Shown here one piece after another: positions 32,049 to 38,750 of a stretch of DNA of 46,138 bases (the first letter of the stretch is position 1; every line of letters begins with the position of its first letter). Under the pieces are notes generated by a model. The model was not told where the DNA came from, did no database searches, and saw only the letters and a list, made by a program, of their open reading frames with translations. The translations under genes and the position numbers were made by a program. Source of the stretch: a virus. Location: positions 1-46,138 of IMG/VR virus record IMGVR_UViG_3300034374_010341, one strand, 5' to 3'.

Positions 32049-32279
32049 TTACTCTCCTCTTGGGCTGTAGTTGTGTTTGTCGTGGGTTGAACCTAATTTG
32101 ATGTCTAACCCCTTGTTGTTGATTATCGCTCTCACCGTGCATTCTGGTAGCTCTAGGGCGCAAGCCACTTCGATATGGTCTAGGCCTAGCCCTGCATAGC
32201 CTGCTACTTGCTGTGTGAGGGGCTCCGTTTTGGGCTGTGAAGGCTGCTGAACGGCAAGCTTGATTACTGCGGCGCTCAT
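32049..32279 (-). CDS. Small HTH-like protein
   Basis: 76 residues. The middle (GLGLDHIEVACALELPECTVRAIINN) looks like a sigma-type or resolvase-type helix-turn-helix. Unknown. Four-base overlap with the gene before it and a 5-base gap to the next. Confidence 0.55.
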   Translation of the reverse strand: MSAAVIKLAVQQPSQPKTEPLTQQVAGYAGLGLDHIEVACALELPECTVRAIINNKGLDIKLGSTHDKHNYSPRGE

Positions 32280-32821
32280 GACTTTCGCCTGTTCTGCTTA
32301 GCCCATGGACGGCCTGGGAATTCACGGTCTATGGCCTCACTCACGACGACGCCGCCCGAAGCCTCCCACTCCTGGAAGTGTCTGCTCTGAGAGCGATAGG
32401 ATAAATCGTTAACTGCTCGTCCGATATCCTGGCTGGCCTTGATCGCCTGGGAGTAGTCCTTAAAGCTTCCGAGGTAGTCATTTAGCGCCTTACTGTGCTG
32501 GACCATGAGATCACGCTTTCTAGCTAGAACCTTCTCAAAAAGCTGCTTCTGGCCTTCCTCAACCCCGTTGTCGTTACCTGCCTTTTTCGGCAGGGCGTTG
32601 TTGAATTCCGCTGGCTTGGGAAAGTATTGGTTGGTAGCTTTCAATCGGTTGATAGCTTCTCGGCAATCAGCCAATGGCTTGCCCTCTGCCTGCTCGAGAA
32701 TTCCCGTTATCTTGTCCGGCAGCTCCCGTGTGCCGTGCCAAGCCGTTCTTGCAGCCTGGTTGAGATGATCCTGGAAAGCAATCATGTGAGCGCTGCCAGT
32801 TCTGCAAATCTCCTGCATCAC
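32276..32821 (-). CDS. Hypothetical replication-region protein
   Basis: An unrecognised 181-residue, mostly helical protein. The place directly after a DnaD/O-like gene is where phages encode helicase loaders (lambda P slot), but I see no ATPase motif. It contains FPKPAEFNNALPKK and a long helix to the C-terminus, ending basic (AKQNRRKS). A replication accessory role is inferred from position. Confidence 0.55.
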   Translation of the reverse strand: MMQEICRTGSAHMIAFQDHLNQAARTAWHGTRELPDKITGILEQAEGKPLADCREAINRLKATNQYFPKPAEFNNALPKKAGNDNGVEEGQKQLFEKVLARKRDLMVQHSKALNDYLGSFKDYSQAIKASQDIGRAVNDLSYRSQSRHFQEWEASGGVVVSEAIDREFPGRPWAKQNRRKS

Positions 32822-33408
32822 GCCTCACCTCCCTCTGACAGCCAGCCTTGCTTTTCAAGGGTGTGGATGAGCCCAGCTTCAACCATGTTGTTTTGCTGCC
32901 AGACTTCCCAAGTCACGCTATCAATCAGGTCAGGACAAGGATTAGCGATCTCGCGCGCGCACGCGTTATTTCCTTCTATCTTCTTTAAACTTCTTAATAT
33001 TCCTTCTTTAGCAAGTTGCGGTGAAGTTGCGGTGAAGTTGTCATCAGGTGCAGGCTTCAAGTTGTCGTGCTGTTTGTCAGCCTGATATTCCTCGTATTTA
33101 CAAATAGTTATGAGGCGTTTCTTTTGAGTTACTTTAGAAGCAATCATTTTTTGATTTTCCAGCAAAACGCGGAAATTCCTCGATTTGGTATTCCCCCACC
33201 CCCAAAGGTCCATAAGTTGCTTATCAGAGTAGTAAAGCTGCCCTCTTTTGACTGGTACGACCACATGAGAATTGGGCGCTCTCTGCTCTGTATCCTGCCA
33301 GGCAGCAACAGCTATGAGCTTGAGAAAGTTGTATTGCTCGAGCGGATCTTTAAGGATTTTGTGGTCCATCAAAGATCGATAATATTTGATGTATCCCCCC
33401 TTACTCAT
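32818..33408 (-). CDS. Replication initiator-like protein (O/DnaD type)
   Basis: 196 residues from the ATG for MSKGGYIKYYRSLMDHKILKD (33408). This opening and the later LYYSDKQLMDLWGWGNTKSRNFRVLLENQKMI block are typical of the winged-helix N-terminus of phage DnaD/O-like replication proteins; the middle ITICKYEEYQ segment is also characteristic. The C-terminal part is variable, as in initiators that bind iteron-like origins. The origin may lie within the gene; GTTGCGGTGAA is repeated at about 33015-33040 inside it. Confidence 0.7.
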   Translation of the reverse strand: MSKGGYIKYYRSLMDHKILKDPLEQYNFLKLIAVAAWQDTEQRAPNSHVVVPVKRGQLYYSDKQLMDLWGWGNTKSRNFRVLLENQKMIASKVTQKKRLITICKYEEYQADKQHDNLKPAPDDNFTATSPQLAKEGILRSLKKIEGNNACAREIANPCPDLIDSVTWEVWQQNNMVEAGLIHTLEKQGWLSEGGEA

Positions 33409-33718
33409 TGCTGCCCCCGATCCGCACTCTTTTCGCTTCATCCGCCAGCAACAGCAGCGCCTTTTTTATGGGCTCTTGTTGCTCTTTTGGTTTGTCGTTT
33501 GGGAGTCGTTCTGAAGCGTAGTGGATAAACGCACTTATATCCGCCCTAGTGAAGCTCTCTTCCTGGTCTGGAAACAGCCTTTGAAGGACGATACACAACA
33601 TTGACCAGTCGTTGATGTAGCCACATTCTCTTATAGAGCCCTCGAGAGCTGCCTTGAACTGCTCCACCGTGTATCGCATTTGCTTCTGTGCGGGCTTCTC
33701 TGGGCTGTTATTGGTCAT
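33401..33718 (-). CDS. Hypothetical protein
   Basis: An unrecognised 105-residue protein, helical, with a MRYTVEQFKAALEGSIRECGYI opening after a proline/lysine-rich start. It overlaps the neighbouring genes on both sides. Confidence 0.55.
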   Translation of the reverse strand: MTNNSPEKPAQKQMRYTVEQFKAALEGSIRECGYINDWSMLCIVLQRLFPDQEESFTRADISAFIHYASERLPNDKPKEQQEPIKKALLLLADEAKRVRIGGSNE

Positions 33719-33944
33719 CTGAGGGATCCCTTAGCTTGAACTCACCACACCAATTCTGAGGCGGAACAGATGGATTTAAAACGCTCATTCCGGCCCCGTG
33801 CATATGAATTGACGGAGGATATCTCATGCACAAACCTTCCACATCCCCATTGTAAAAATCCTTAACTTCATGACTGAGGTTGGACGCAAAAAAGTGGCAT
33901 TTTCGACACTCGGGCCTAGCTGGTTTTTTTCTTAGAAACCTCAC
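33708..33944 (-). CDS. Small cysteine protein
   Basis: 78 residues with a GTG start overlapping the previous stop. CRKC near residue 14, GLCMRYPP near 38 and NWCGEF near 65 form a four-cysteine pattern shared by small phage proteins from alphaproteobacteria and suggest a metal or Fe-S site. Function unknown. Confidence 0.65.
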   Translation of the reverse strand: MRFLRKKPARPECRKCHFFASNLSHEVKDFYNGDVEGLCMRYPPSIHMHGAGMSVLNPSVPPQNWCGEFKLRDPSDDQ

Positions 33945-34114
33945 GCTCTCACTCCTTCCGCGCGCAATTCCTCAGCGCGTTTCATAAATCGATTGAACTC
34001 TTGCAACACCTTTGGACACACAGAACAGTTCCAGTTACTGCCTCCGTTGTCGTTGGTCGCGTGCTTGATTGGGAACTTGTCCCATTTGCATAAATTGGGC
34101 TCTGGGAGGCTCAT
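33941..34114 (-). CDS. 57-residue cysteine protein
   Basis: ATG overlaps the upstream stop (ATGA), and the stop overlaps the downstream GTG. Three cysteines (Cys9, then CSVC at about 30-33) and a C-terminal basic helix suggest a small zinc-binding protein. Confidence 0.6.
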   Translation of the reverse strand: MSLPEPNLCKWDKFPIKHATNDNGGSNWNCSVCPKVLQEFNRFMKRAEELRAEGVRA

Positions 34115-34320
34115 GACTGCTCTCCCACGAGTTCAATAACCAACCTACCGTCCTTCATGTAAGCACGTGCAGTGCCAACATGAGGCATAGACTGACCGTC
34201 AACGGTCATAGGCGGGGCCGTAGGGGCGTTTGTTCCGTCTGGGGCCTTAAAGACCCTATTGAGGACTAAACCGCATGAGGTTTGGTGAAATGGGATATAA
34301 AGGGGGCTCTCTGGCGTCAT
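34111..34320 (-). CDS. Small protein under structured RNA leader
   Basis: A 69-residue protein of unknown function, proline-rich at the start, then a strand-like MPHVGTARAYMKDGRLVIELV end. Its AGGAG ribosome site, 7 bases before the ATG, is perfectly complementary to a segment of the upstream RNA (see 34328-34532), so its translation is probably controlled by RNA folding. Confidence 0.6.
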   Translation of the reverse strand: MTPESPLYIPFHQTSCGLVLNRVFKAPDGTNAPTAPPMTVDGQSMPHVGTARAYMKDGRLVIELVGEQS

Positions 34321-34327
34321 GACGCTG

Positions 34328-34532
34328 CTCCTACAGATGTTTTAACTAAACCCGCAAAGAGCGCTTCCAAACGCAACAAAGCGGAGTGCACCAAGTTGGA
34401 AGACAGGCTCTGTAGGAGACCTGCAAGCCTTTCGGCTTCTCGATACACTCCGCTATGTAGACACAAATATAGCGCCAAAATCAGAGTATACCGCGGCGCT
34501 TGTGCACCTACAGAATTAGTTCCGGCTTCCAA
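34328..34532 (-). ncRNA. Candidate bistable RNA leader / thermosensor-like switch
   Basis: Read on the minus strand, a central strand CTCCTACAGA-x6-CTTCCAA (34418-34396) can pair downstream with TTGGAAG (34370-34364) and TCTGTAGGAG (34337-34328), which includes the ribosome site of the 34320 gene. It can pair instead with an upstream copy, TTGGAAG (34532-34526) plus TCTGTAGG (34514-34507). Both pairings are correctly nested and mutually exclusive. A third fold closes AGCGGAGTG with CACTCCGCT around a stem AAGCC-GAAA-GGCTT with a GNRA loop. What it senses is unknown. Confidence 0.6.
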
Positions 34533-34634
34533 CCCGAGTAAGCAGAATTTGCTGCTCAACGAGTTAAACTTAGCGCTTATTGGTTGACTTTTCAAGCCTG
34601 TTGTTTTTTGCTTGAGCTTTAAAGGGAGGGGACT

Positions 34635-34889
34635 GTGGATCTTGACCCACGAACGATAGGGCAGCTTACAGGTGGCGTTCTTGTGACACTGGTTTTCATA
34701 AAGCTTACCGCACGATGGCACCGAAACTGGCCATCTAAGATCCTTAAGCCCTTTGTTGTATGCCTTGCCCTCAGTTCTGTTTTTACCAGCATCTATGCTT
34801 TTAGCACCGGCGTTTATCAGCCAGGGTATATCATCGCCGCCGTTGTCGTTGCTCTGGGCTGGACAGGCTGGAATTTCGCGAGACGATAG
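34635..34889 (+). CDS. Small membrane protein on opposite strand
   Basis: 84 residues from GTG, with a strong GGGAGGGG site 4-8 bases upstream. Three hydrophobic segments at about residues 10-24, 39-57 and 63-80 and a basic C-terminus (NFARR). It lies inside a block of minus-strand genes and is followed by a second tiny membrane gene. The overlapping 224-residue frame on the other strand has no protein-like composition. Confidence 0.6.
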   Translation: MDLDPRTIGQLTGGVLVTLVFIKLTARWHRNWPSKILKPFVVCLALSSVFTSIYAFSTGVYQPGYIIAAVVVALGWTGWNFARR

Positions 34890-34892
34890 GCT

Positions 34893-34982
34893 ATGCGCTT
34901 TCCCTACGGCTACACCTGGCCTATAGCCGCTGTTATTGTCGCTATATGGGCCGCTTACAGGGCTCTGGTGTGGATGATGTGA
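34893..34982 (+). CDS. 29-residue membrane peptide
   Basis: An ATG three bases after the previous stop opens a peptide that is one membrane helix (WPIAAVIVAIWAAYRALVW) with a short aromatic N-terminus. The TGA ends one base before the stop of the convergent minus-strand gene. It may work with the 84-residue membrane protein before it. Confidence 0.45.
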   Translation: MRFPYGYTWPIAAVIVAIWAAYRALVWMM

Positions 34983-34983
34983 G

Positions 34984-35148
34984 CTAGTCATGGCTGGGCT
35001 CCTCTTCTATCCAATGAGTGCCTTTGCCGTGGATGTTGTTGAATAGTCCGCAAGCCAGGTCTGCTACTATACGCTCATCAATCCATTCGCCTTTCACGAG
35101 GCCCTTCTTCTCGGTGCTGTAATGCACAACACGATAACGCTTACTCAT
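34984..35148 (-). CDS. 54-residue hypothetical protein
   Basis: ATG overlaps the end of the upstream gene by 8 bases. The protein is basic at the start (MSKRYRVVHYSTEKKG) and acidic at the end. Not recognised. It marks the end of the minus-strand block before the two (+) membrane genes. Confidence 0.55.
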   Translation of the reverse strand: MSKRYRVVHYSTEKKGLVKGEWIDERIVADLACGLFNNIHGKGTHWIEEEPSHD

Positions 35149-35428
35149 GGTCAGCCTCCCCTATTGCGATCTCCCTCCAAAGGCGGGTCCTGTACTGAGG
35201 CTCTTTGACAACCACGACATCAACAGAGTATGACTCACCGCCCTTAAGATCCGTCACCACGCAATGACATTCACCTTTTTCTGCAATAGTGAATTCAGTA
35301 GTTTGCCAGTCGGCTCTTTCGCAGGCCTTTAATGCTGCTTCGTGAGGAGTGGAGCCAGACTCATGCAGCATGGAATATTCCCGGTTAGGAAAGACCACTA
35401 AGTAATCATTCTCAGATGGGCAGCTCAT
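35141..35428 (-). CDS. Hypothetical protein
   Basis: An unrecognised 95-residue protein with a STPHEAALKACERADWQTTEFTIAEKGE segment, likely a small alpha/beta fold. Start overlaps the previous stop by 4 bases. Confidence 0.55.
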   Translation of the reverse strand: MSCPSENDYLVVFPNREYSMLHESGSTPHEAALKACERADWQTTEFTIAEKGECHCVVTDLKGGESYSVDVVVVKEPQYRTRLWREIAIGEADHE

Positions 35429-35781
35429 TCTTCAGCCTCCCCTATCTTAACAACGCCACCCTCAAGACGATCAGGCAACGTCTCTATCGCGACCATGGAA
35501 GCGTGAATCTCTTCCTCAGTGCCGCAGTCAGACAGCTCGCGGCGGAGGAAAGCAATAATTTCAGGCAGGGTGTAGGTTGGTGGAGCGCCTAGGGCTTCTT
35601 CTATTACGAGGGTGCCGTCTTTAATCATTGAGATTGTTTTCTCTAGAGCATCAACCACACCGCATTCATAGGTTCCTGGCTCTATGTCATTAGAGTAGAA
35701 ATCGCAGGTCTGTGCTAGATCGATCTCAAGCGCCTCAACAACAGCCCTAAGCGTCACCTTCTTGTCTAGATCAACGGTCAT
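35425..35781 (-). CDS. Hypothetical protein
   Basis: A 118-residue acidic, helical protein (LRAVVEALEIDLAQTC..., YTLPEIIAFLRREL). Unknown family. Overlaps of 4 bases on both sides; the C-terminal VKIGEAEE codons hold a weak ribosome site for the next gene. Confidence 0.55.
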   Translation of the reverse strand: MTVDLDKKVTLRAVVEALEIDLAQTCDFYSNDIEPGTYECGVVDALEKTISMIKDGTLVIEEALGAPPTYTLPEIIAFLRRELSDCGTEEEIHASMVAIETLPDRLEGGVVKIGEAEE

Positions 35782-36458
35782 AGGATCGCCCTTTCAATAT
35801 TCTCAAGTTCCGGGATGAAACTAATCTCCATTACCCAGGGATTGTCAGCCCAGGCTTTGCCTTTAGTTTTCCCATTAATGCTGTCCCAAAGCCTTTTAAA
35901 ATCGTCTACAGGACTCTTTAATGGGGCTCCTTCCATCCCACTCATTGCCTCTGTATTTTGGTAGTCGAAATATGGGCGGCATCCCTCCCACGCTGCATCA
36001 CTCTCACTAATGTCCTGAAGACGCTCAACCTTCACACCACAAACTAGCAACGACAAACGGCTCGCATGCTTTGGCATAAAGATAGAAGGCTTCCATTTAA
36101 CCGTGGACGGGTCAGGATACGGTTTATCAAAGCCGTAGTTATCGCATTGCTCCGTGTAGTCATCGGCCCTCAACAGCAAAAACCCAGGGTCGCCACCGCC
36201 AACATACGAAAACGTTTCTCTTACCCATAGCCAATCACCTGAACGGACAGACAGGAATTGTGGCATAGTGGTCTTTACTTCCTCTTCTGTACAATCATAG
36301 GAGCCTGCGTGACGATGATTGGTTTTGCTATAACAGTGCCAAAGATCATTAACTTGCTGCTCAAGGCCTTTTGTTATCACCCGCCTCGTTTTGGTCTTGC
36401 GGCCCTCTATGATTGCGCGAACCATAGGCCCACTGAAAAGAATTGGCTTAACGTTCAT
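35778..36458 (-). CDS. ASCH-like phage protein
   Basis: 226 residues. The opening KPILFSGPMVRAIIEGRKTKTRRVI is the signature of a widespread phage family with an ASCH/PUA-like RNA-binding fold, often loosely annotated as a morphogenetic protein. Later parts, RSGDWLWVRETF, WKPSIFMPKHASRLSLLV, VERLQDISESDAAWEG and WDSINGKTKGKAWADNPWVMEISF, are also conserved. It may bind RNA or modified bases; the true role is not established. Confidence 0.8.
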   Translation of the reverse strand: MNVKPILFSGPMVRAIIEGRKTKTRRVITKGLEQQVNDLWHCYSKTNHRHAGSYDCTEEEVKTTMPQFLSVRSGDWLWVRETFSYVGGGDPGFLLLRADDYTEQCDNYGFDKPYPDPSTVKWKPSIFMPKHASRLSLLVCGVKVERLQDISESDAAWEGCRPYFDYQNTEAMSGMEGAPLKSPVDDFKRLWDSINGKTKGKAWADNPWVMEISFIPELENIERAIL

Positions 36459-36639
36459 CGCTCTTCCCCTTCTCTACAAACACACGGCCATTTTCAAAGT
36501 GGATAGTGTCGCCATAGTCAGCCCGTAAGTTCACCCCTTCTCCAAAAGGATCGATGAACATGAAAACGCCAGTCAGCTTTTCGAATTCTTTCAACTGTTT
36601 AAAGGTTGTGCTTTTCTTCACGATCAAGCTATGCATCAA
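36448..36639 (-). CDS. Hypothetical protein
   Basis: A 63-residue protein with an N-terminal basic helix (IVKKSTTFKQLKEFEKLTG) and a strand-rich end. Unknown. Overlaps both neighbours. Confidence 0.5.
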   Translation of the reverse strand: MMHSLIVKKSTTFKQLKEFEKLTGVFMFIDPFGEGVNLRADYGDTIHFENGRVFVEKGKSDER

Positions 36640-36842
36640 AACACCTCCGCCGCGTCACATGCGTTTGAAAACACAAAGGAACTAGCATCTTGCAAGTCGC
36701 TTTCCGGCAAAGCACCGCCGCATTCGGGGCAAGAACCGAATTCGCTAATCTCAGCAAGAAACTCGTAGTCGTTCCACGGTTCTCCGCATTCTTCACAAAT
36801 GTGGTGGTGGTTCATTTTGGCTAACATCACTTCCCCTCCCAC
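36636..36842 (-). CDS. Small zinc-ribbon protein
   Basis: Up to 68 residues; internal ATGs at residues 6 and 10 are also possible. CEECGEPW and CPECGG form a two-pair zinc ribbon, followed by an acidic tail. Unknown role. Confidence 0.6.
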   Translation of the reverse strand: MGGEVMLAKMNHHHICEECGEPWNDYEFLAEISEFGSCPECGGALPESDLQDASSFVFSNACDAAEVF

Positions 36843-37012
36843 TCTCTGAGGATCTGGTGAAGCTCACCGGCAGCAATAAACCGGTACTTACCAGGCGAAT
36901 ACTGAGCCTCCGACTTCCCAACAATCGGATTGTATCGAGCATCTCGGCACATAACCTTAATGCTCATGATTGATATGTCGTTGCGCTGTGCTGGTCTGTG
37001 CTCTTCAAGCAT
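36827..37012 (-). CDS. Hypothetical protein
   Basis: 61 residues; its ATG overlaps the previous stop (TAATG) after an AAGGAGG site within the coding end of that gene. A second ATG (MSIKVMCRDARYNP) is possible. Strand-rich middle (SPGKYRFIAAGELHQIL). Not recognised. Confidence 0.5.
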   Translation of the reverse strand: MLEEHRPAQRNDISIMSIKVMCRDARYNPIVGKSEAQYSPGKYRFIAAGELHQILREWEGK

Positions 37013-37188
37013 TACGCGGCCTCCTTGTTTGGCAGTTCGCCGGTTTGGGAATAGTAAATGCCTGCTATTGCACGAGACATGTCGTCAAACTCGGCTGGCG
37101 TTAGATCTCGACCGTTGGCAACAAGATCAAGTTGACGGGACACAGTGCCCAGAACCAACACTTCGTAGGTGCTGAGAGGACTAGCCAT
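37012..37188 (-). CDS. 58-residue hypothetical protein
   Basis: ATG overlaps the end of the upstream gene and the stop overlaps the next start. The protein is helical (STYEVLVLGTVSRQLDLVANG) and ends PNKEAA; those last codons contain the AAGGAGG ribosome site of the next gene. Confidence 0.6.
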   Translation of the reverse strand: MASPLSTYEVLVLGTVSRQLDLVANGRDLTPAEFDDMSRAIAGIYYSQTGELPNKEAA

Positions 37189-37384
37189 TATGCGGCCTCC
37201 CTGTTTGAAACAGTGGGTCGCTAATCATGTACTTAATGACAGGGCCGCGGTCTTCGTTCCAACGATCTTCAATCGCTGTCACAAGCTCTTCATCGAGGTC
37301 ATGATCGAATGCGATATCTACAAGACGGGCCAAAAGCTCGGACTTGCTAAGTTGTGCGGAATCTTTTAATGCTGGAACTGTCAT
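37181..37384 (-). CDS. Small protein, paralogue of 42854 gene
   Basis: 67 residues. The core L-D-E-x-x-V-x-x-IE-x-x-WNE, then I-x(3)-I-x-DP-x-F matches the small protein at 42854-43024, so one phage carries two members. It is the first gene of the minus-strand operon that follows the promoter at 37469-37497. Function unknown. Confidence 0.6.
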   Translation of the reverse strand: MTVPALKDSAQLSKSELLARLVDIAFDHDLDEELVTAIEDRWNEDRGPVIKYMISDPLFQTGRPHNG

Positions 37385-37468
37385 GTCAGTTGCCCTTTCA
37401 GTGGCTGTGTGACTTGAGGCCCTAGAACGTTGTGGAGACTGACTAGGGCTTCTTTGTTTGTAAGACTG

Positions 37469-37497
37469 TTATAGCTTATCTTGCGTGTGACTGCAAC
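37469..37497 (-). promoter_or_regulatory. Promoter for minus-strand operon from 37384
   Basis: The minus strand has TTGCAG, 17 bases, TATAAC, ending about 85 bases before the first start codon. It faces the divergent HTH regulator unit, so those regulators may control it. Confidence 0.6.
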
Positions 37498-37529
37498 ACA
37501 CTTATTTAAGTTAATGGTCACTTTTTTTG

Positions 37530-37557
37530 TTGCTATCTCAATAGCTAGGTGTATAAA
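37530..37557 (+). promoter_or_regulatory. Promoter for HTH regulator pair, probably leaderless
   Basis: TTGCTA, 16 bases, TATAAA. The -10 box ends only 8 bases before the ATG at 37565, so transcription would begin at or next to that codon, giving a leaderless mRNA. Confidence 0.55.
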
Positions 37558-37564
37558 TATGCGC

Positions 37565-37801
37565 ATGATATCAAAAACACAGCTACGCATGGCTTTGTCC
37601 GCACTCAATATGCAAAGCGCCGATCTCGCTGAGTTGACGGGGCTGCACAAGAACACAATTTGGAAAGCGAATAAGGGCAAGGCCTCTAAACAAACGTATG
37701 CTGTAATTGAGCTTGTGTTTCGAGAAAAGGGCGTTCTGTTTGGGGTATCTGACGATGGCCGCGAGTGGGTTGCTGTAGAGGTAGAGGAAGACGCGGAATG
37801 A
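37565..37801 (+). CDS. HTH transcription regulator (Cro/CI-like)
   Basis: About 78 residues from ATG at 37565; an ATG at 37559 lies too close to the -10 box. Residues 3-45 (SKTQLRMALSALNMQSADLAELTGLHKNTIWKANKG) are a lambda-repressor-like helix-turn-helix. The remainder is a short strand-rich tail with an acidic end. It is divergent from the minus-strand operon at 37384 and likely represses it. Confidence 0.7.
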   Translation: MISKTQLRMALSALNMQSADLAELTGLHKNTIWKANKGKASKQTYAVIELVFREKGVLFGVSDDGREWVAVEVEEDAE

Positions 37802-38121
37802 GTCTTGTTACGGCGGCAAGAATTGCCAGCATCCGATCTAAGTGGGGGAACGCTTCTAGCGAGCGGTCCGTTGCTGGAAAGATCTGTAGAGCCTACAGAA
37901 TGACCTCCAGCCAAAAGATATATGATCTTGCGCAAGCTATAGGAGTTCCGTCTGCGGCTATAAGCAAGTTTGAGGGCGGCTTTAAGATTGAAGACAAAGA
38001 CCACGCCGCTATTGTCGCCCACTTTGATCATTTGTCCACTCTTGCAGATAATAGAGGTTTGGCCGATTGCTTGCGTGACAGCGGGCAGACTTGGGAAGGT
38101 GTAGAGGTGAAAGCAGAATAG
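37798..38121 (+). CDS. Second HTH (XRE-like) regulator
   Basis: About 107 residues, ATG overlapping the previous stop (ATGA). The N-terminal half is basic (ARIASIRSKWGNASSERSVAGKICRAYRM). Residues about 40-75 (TSSQKIYDLAQAIGVPSAAISKFEGG) look like an XRE-type HTH. It is co-transcribed with the upstream HTH gene. A partner regulator or part of a toxin-antitoxin-like pair are both possible. Confidence 0.6.
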   Translation: MSLVTAARIASIRSKWGNASSERSVAGKICRAYRMTSSQKIYDLAQAIGVPSAAISKFEGGFKIEDKDHAAIVAHFDHLSTLADNRGLADCLRDSGQTWEGVEVKAE

Positions 38122-38283
38122 ATGACCGACAAGATAGGCGATATAAAAAGGAACCTTGAAGACTTGTACAGGTCAGGCTTTATGTCCGCCCCAATACAGC
38201 AACAGCTAAGAGAAGCTGCCGAGAAACTAGAGGGCAGCAAGAACGCTACAGGTAAGCTTGTTAAGCCAAAGGAAGACGAATGA
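38122..38283 (+). CDS. 53-residue helical protein
   Basis: ATG one base after the previous stop. The protein is charged and helical (IGDIKRNLEDLYRSGFMSAPIQQQLREAAEKLEG). Third gene of the HTH unit; unknown. Confidence 0.55.
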   Translation: MTDKIGDIKRNLEDLYRSGFMSAPIQQQLREAAEKLEGSKNATGKLVKPKEDE

Positions 38284-38311
38284 CGGCTAGAAAGGCTGTT
38301 AAGGGATAGGG

Positions 38312-38626
38312 TCATAGCAGGGCCATCGACAGCCAACATACTGCCCCAATTGTGACGACCCAAACACCTAGCGTTAAAAGAGTTGAGTTTTCCCAATCCT
38401 GCTCCGCCATTACCGCCCACCACAAAAGAGCCAGCATAACAACGACAGAGACAGGCCAAAGAATTGATATGGTTAGAGGAGTGTTTTCCGGTTCATAAGG
38501 GGGCGAGTTTTTCTTACTCACTCTATAACAGTAGATAGTCCCAACCAGATAAACAGCCCCAATAAGAACTAACCCTATATCCCATGGGCCAATCTTTGCT
38601 ATTTCATTGATTTCTGATAGGGTCAC
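38312..38626 (-). CDS. Three-helix membrane protein
   Basis: 104 residues from GTG at 38626, within the end of the 48-residue gene upstream. Hydrophobic segments at about residues 14-34, 52-72 and 82-103. Not recognised. At the end of the minus-strand operon; might be an exclusion protein. Confidence 0.6.
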   Translation of the reverse strand: MTLSEINEIAKIGPWDIGLVLIGAVYLVGTIYCYRVSKKNSPPYEPENTPLTISILWPVSVVVMLALLWWAVMAEQDWENSTLLTLGVWVVTIGAVCWLSMALL

Positions 38627-38750
38627 AACCTCTCTCCTTAAAAGCTACTAGAGCGCTGTAATAAGTCTCATACTCTGCGACCAGCCGGTCGCCGTTCCAG
38701 ATCTGGCCTTTGCCTTTGTTGGGGCCGTTCTTGACCTGGACTAGCTTCAT
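38604..38750 (-). CDS. 48-residue hypothetical protein
   Basis: ATG overlaps the methyltransferase stop (ATGA). The basic start (KLVQVKNGPNKGKGQIWNGDRLVAEYETYYSALVAF) suggests a small SH3-like barrel followed by a helix. Unknown. Confidence 0.55.
   Translation of the reverse strand: MKLVQVKNGPNKGKGQIWNGDRLVAEYETYYSALVAFKERGCDPIRNQ

Noticed and set aside
34328-34532. Retron-type RNA
   Set aside because: The inverted and direct repeats recall such elements, but there is no reverse transcriptase gene in the window.
34317-34991. 224-codon open frame on the minus strand
   Set aside because: Low-complexity composition with no domain. It covers two well-started plus-strand membrane genes and the structured RNA leader.
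37381-38031. 216-codon open frame on the minus strand
   Set aside because: Antisense to two HTH regulator genes and their promoter; serine/threonine-rich without protein-like pattern.
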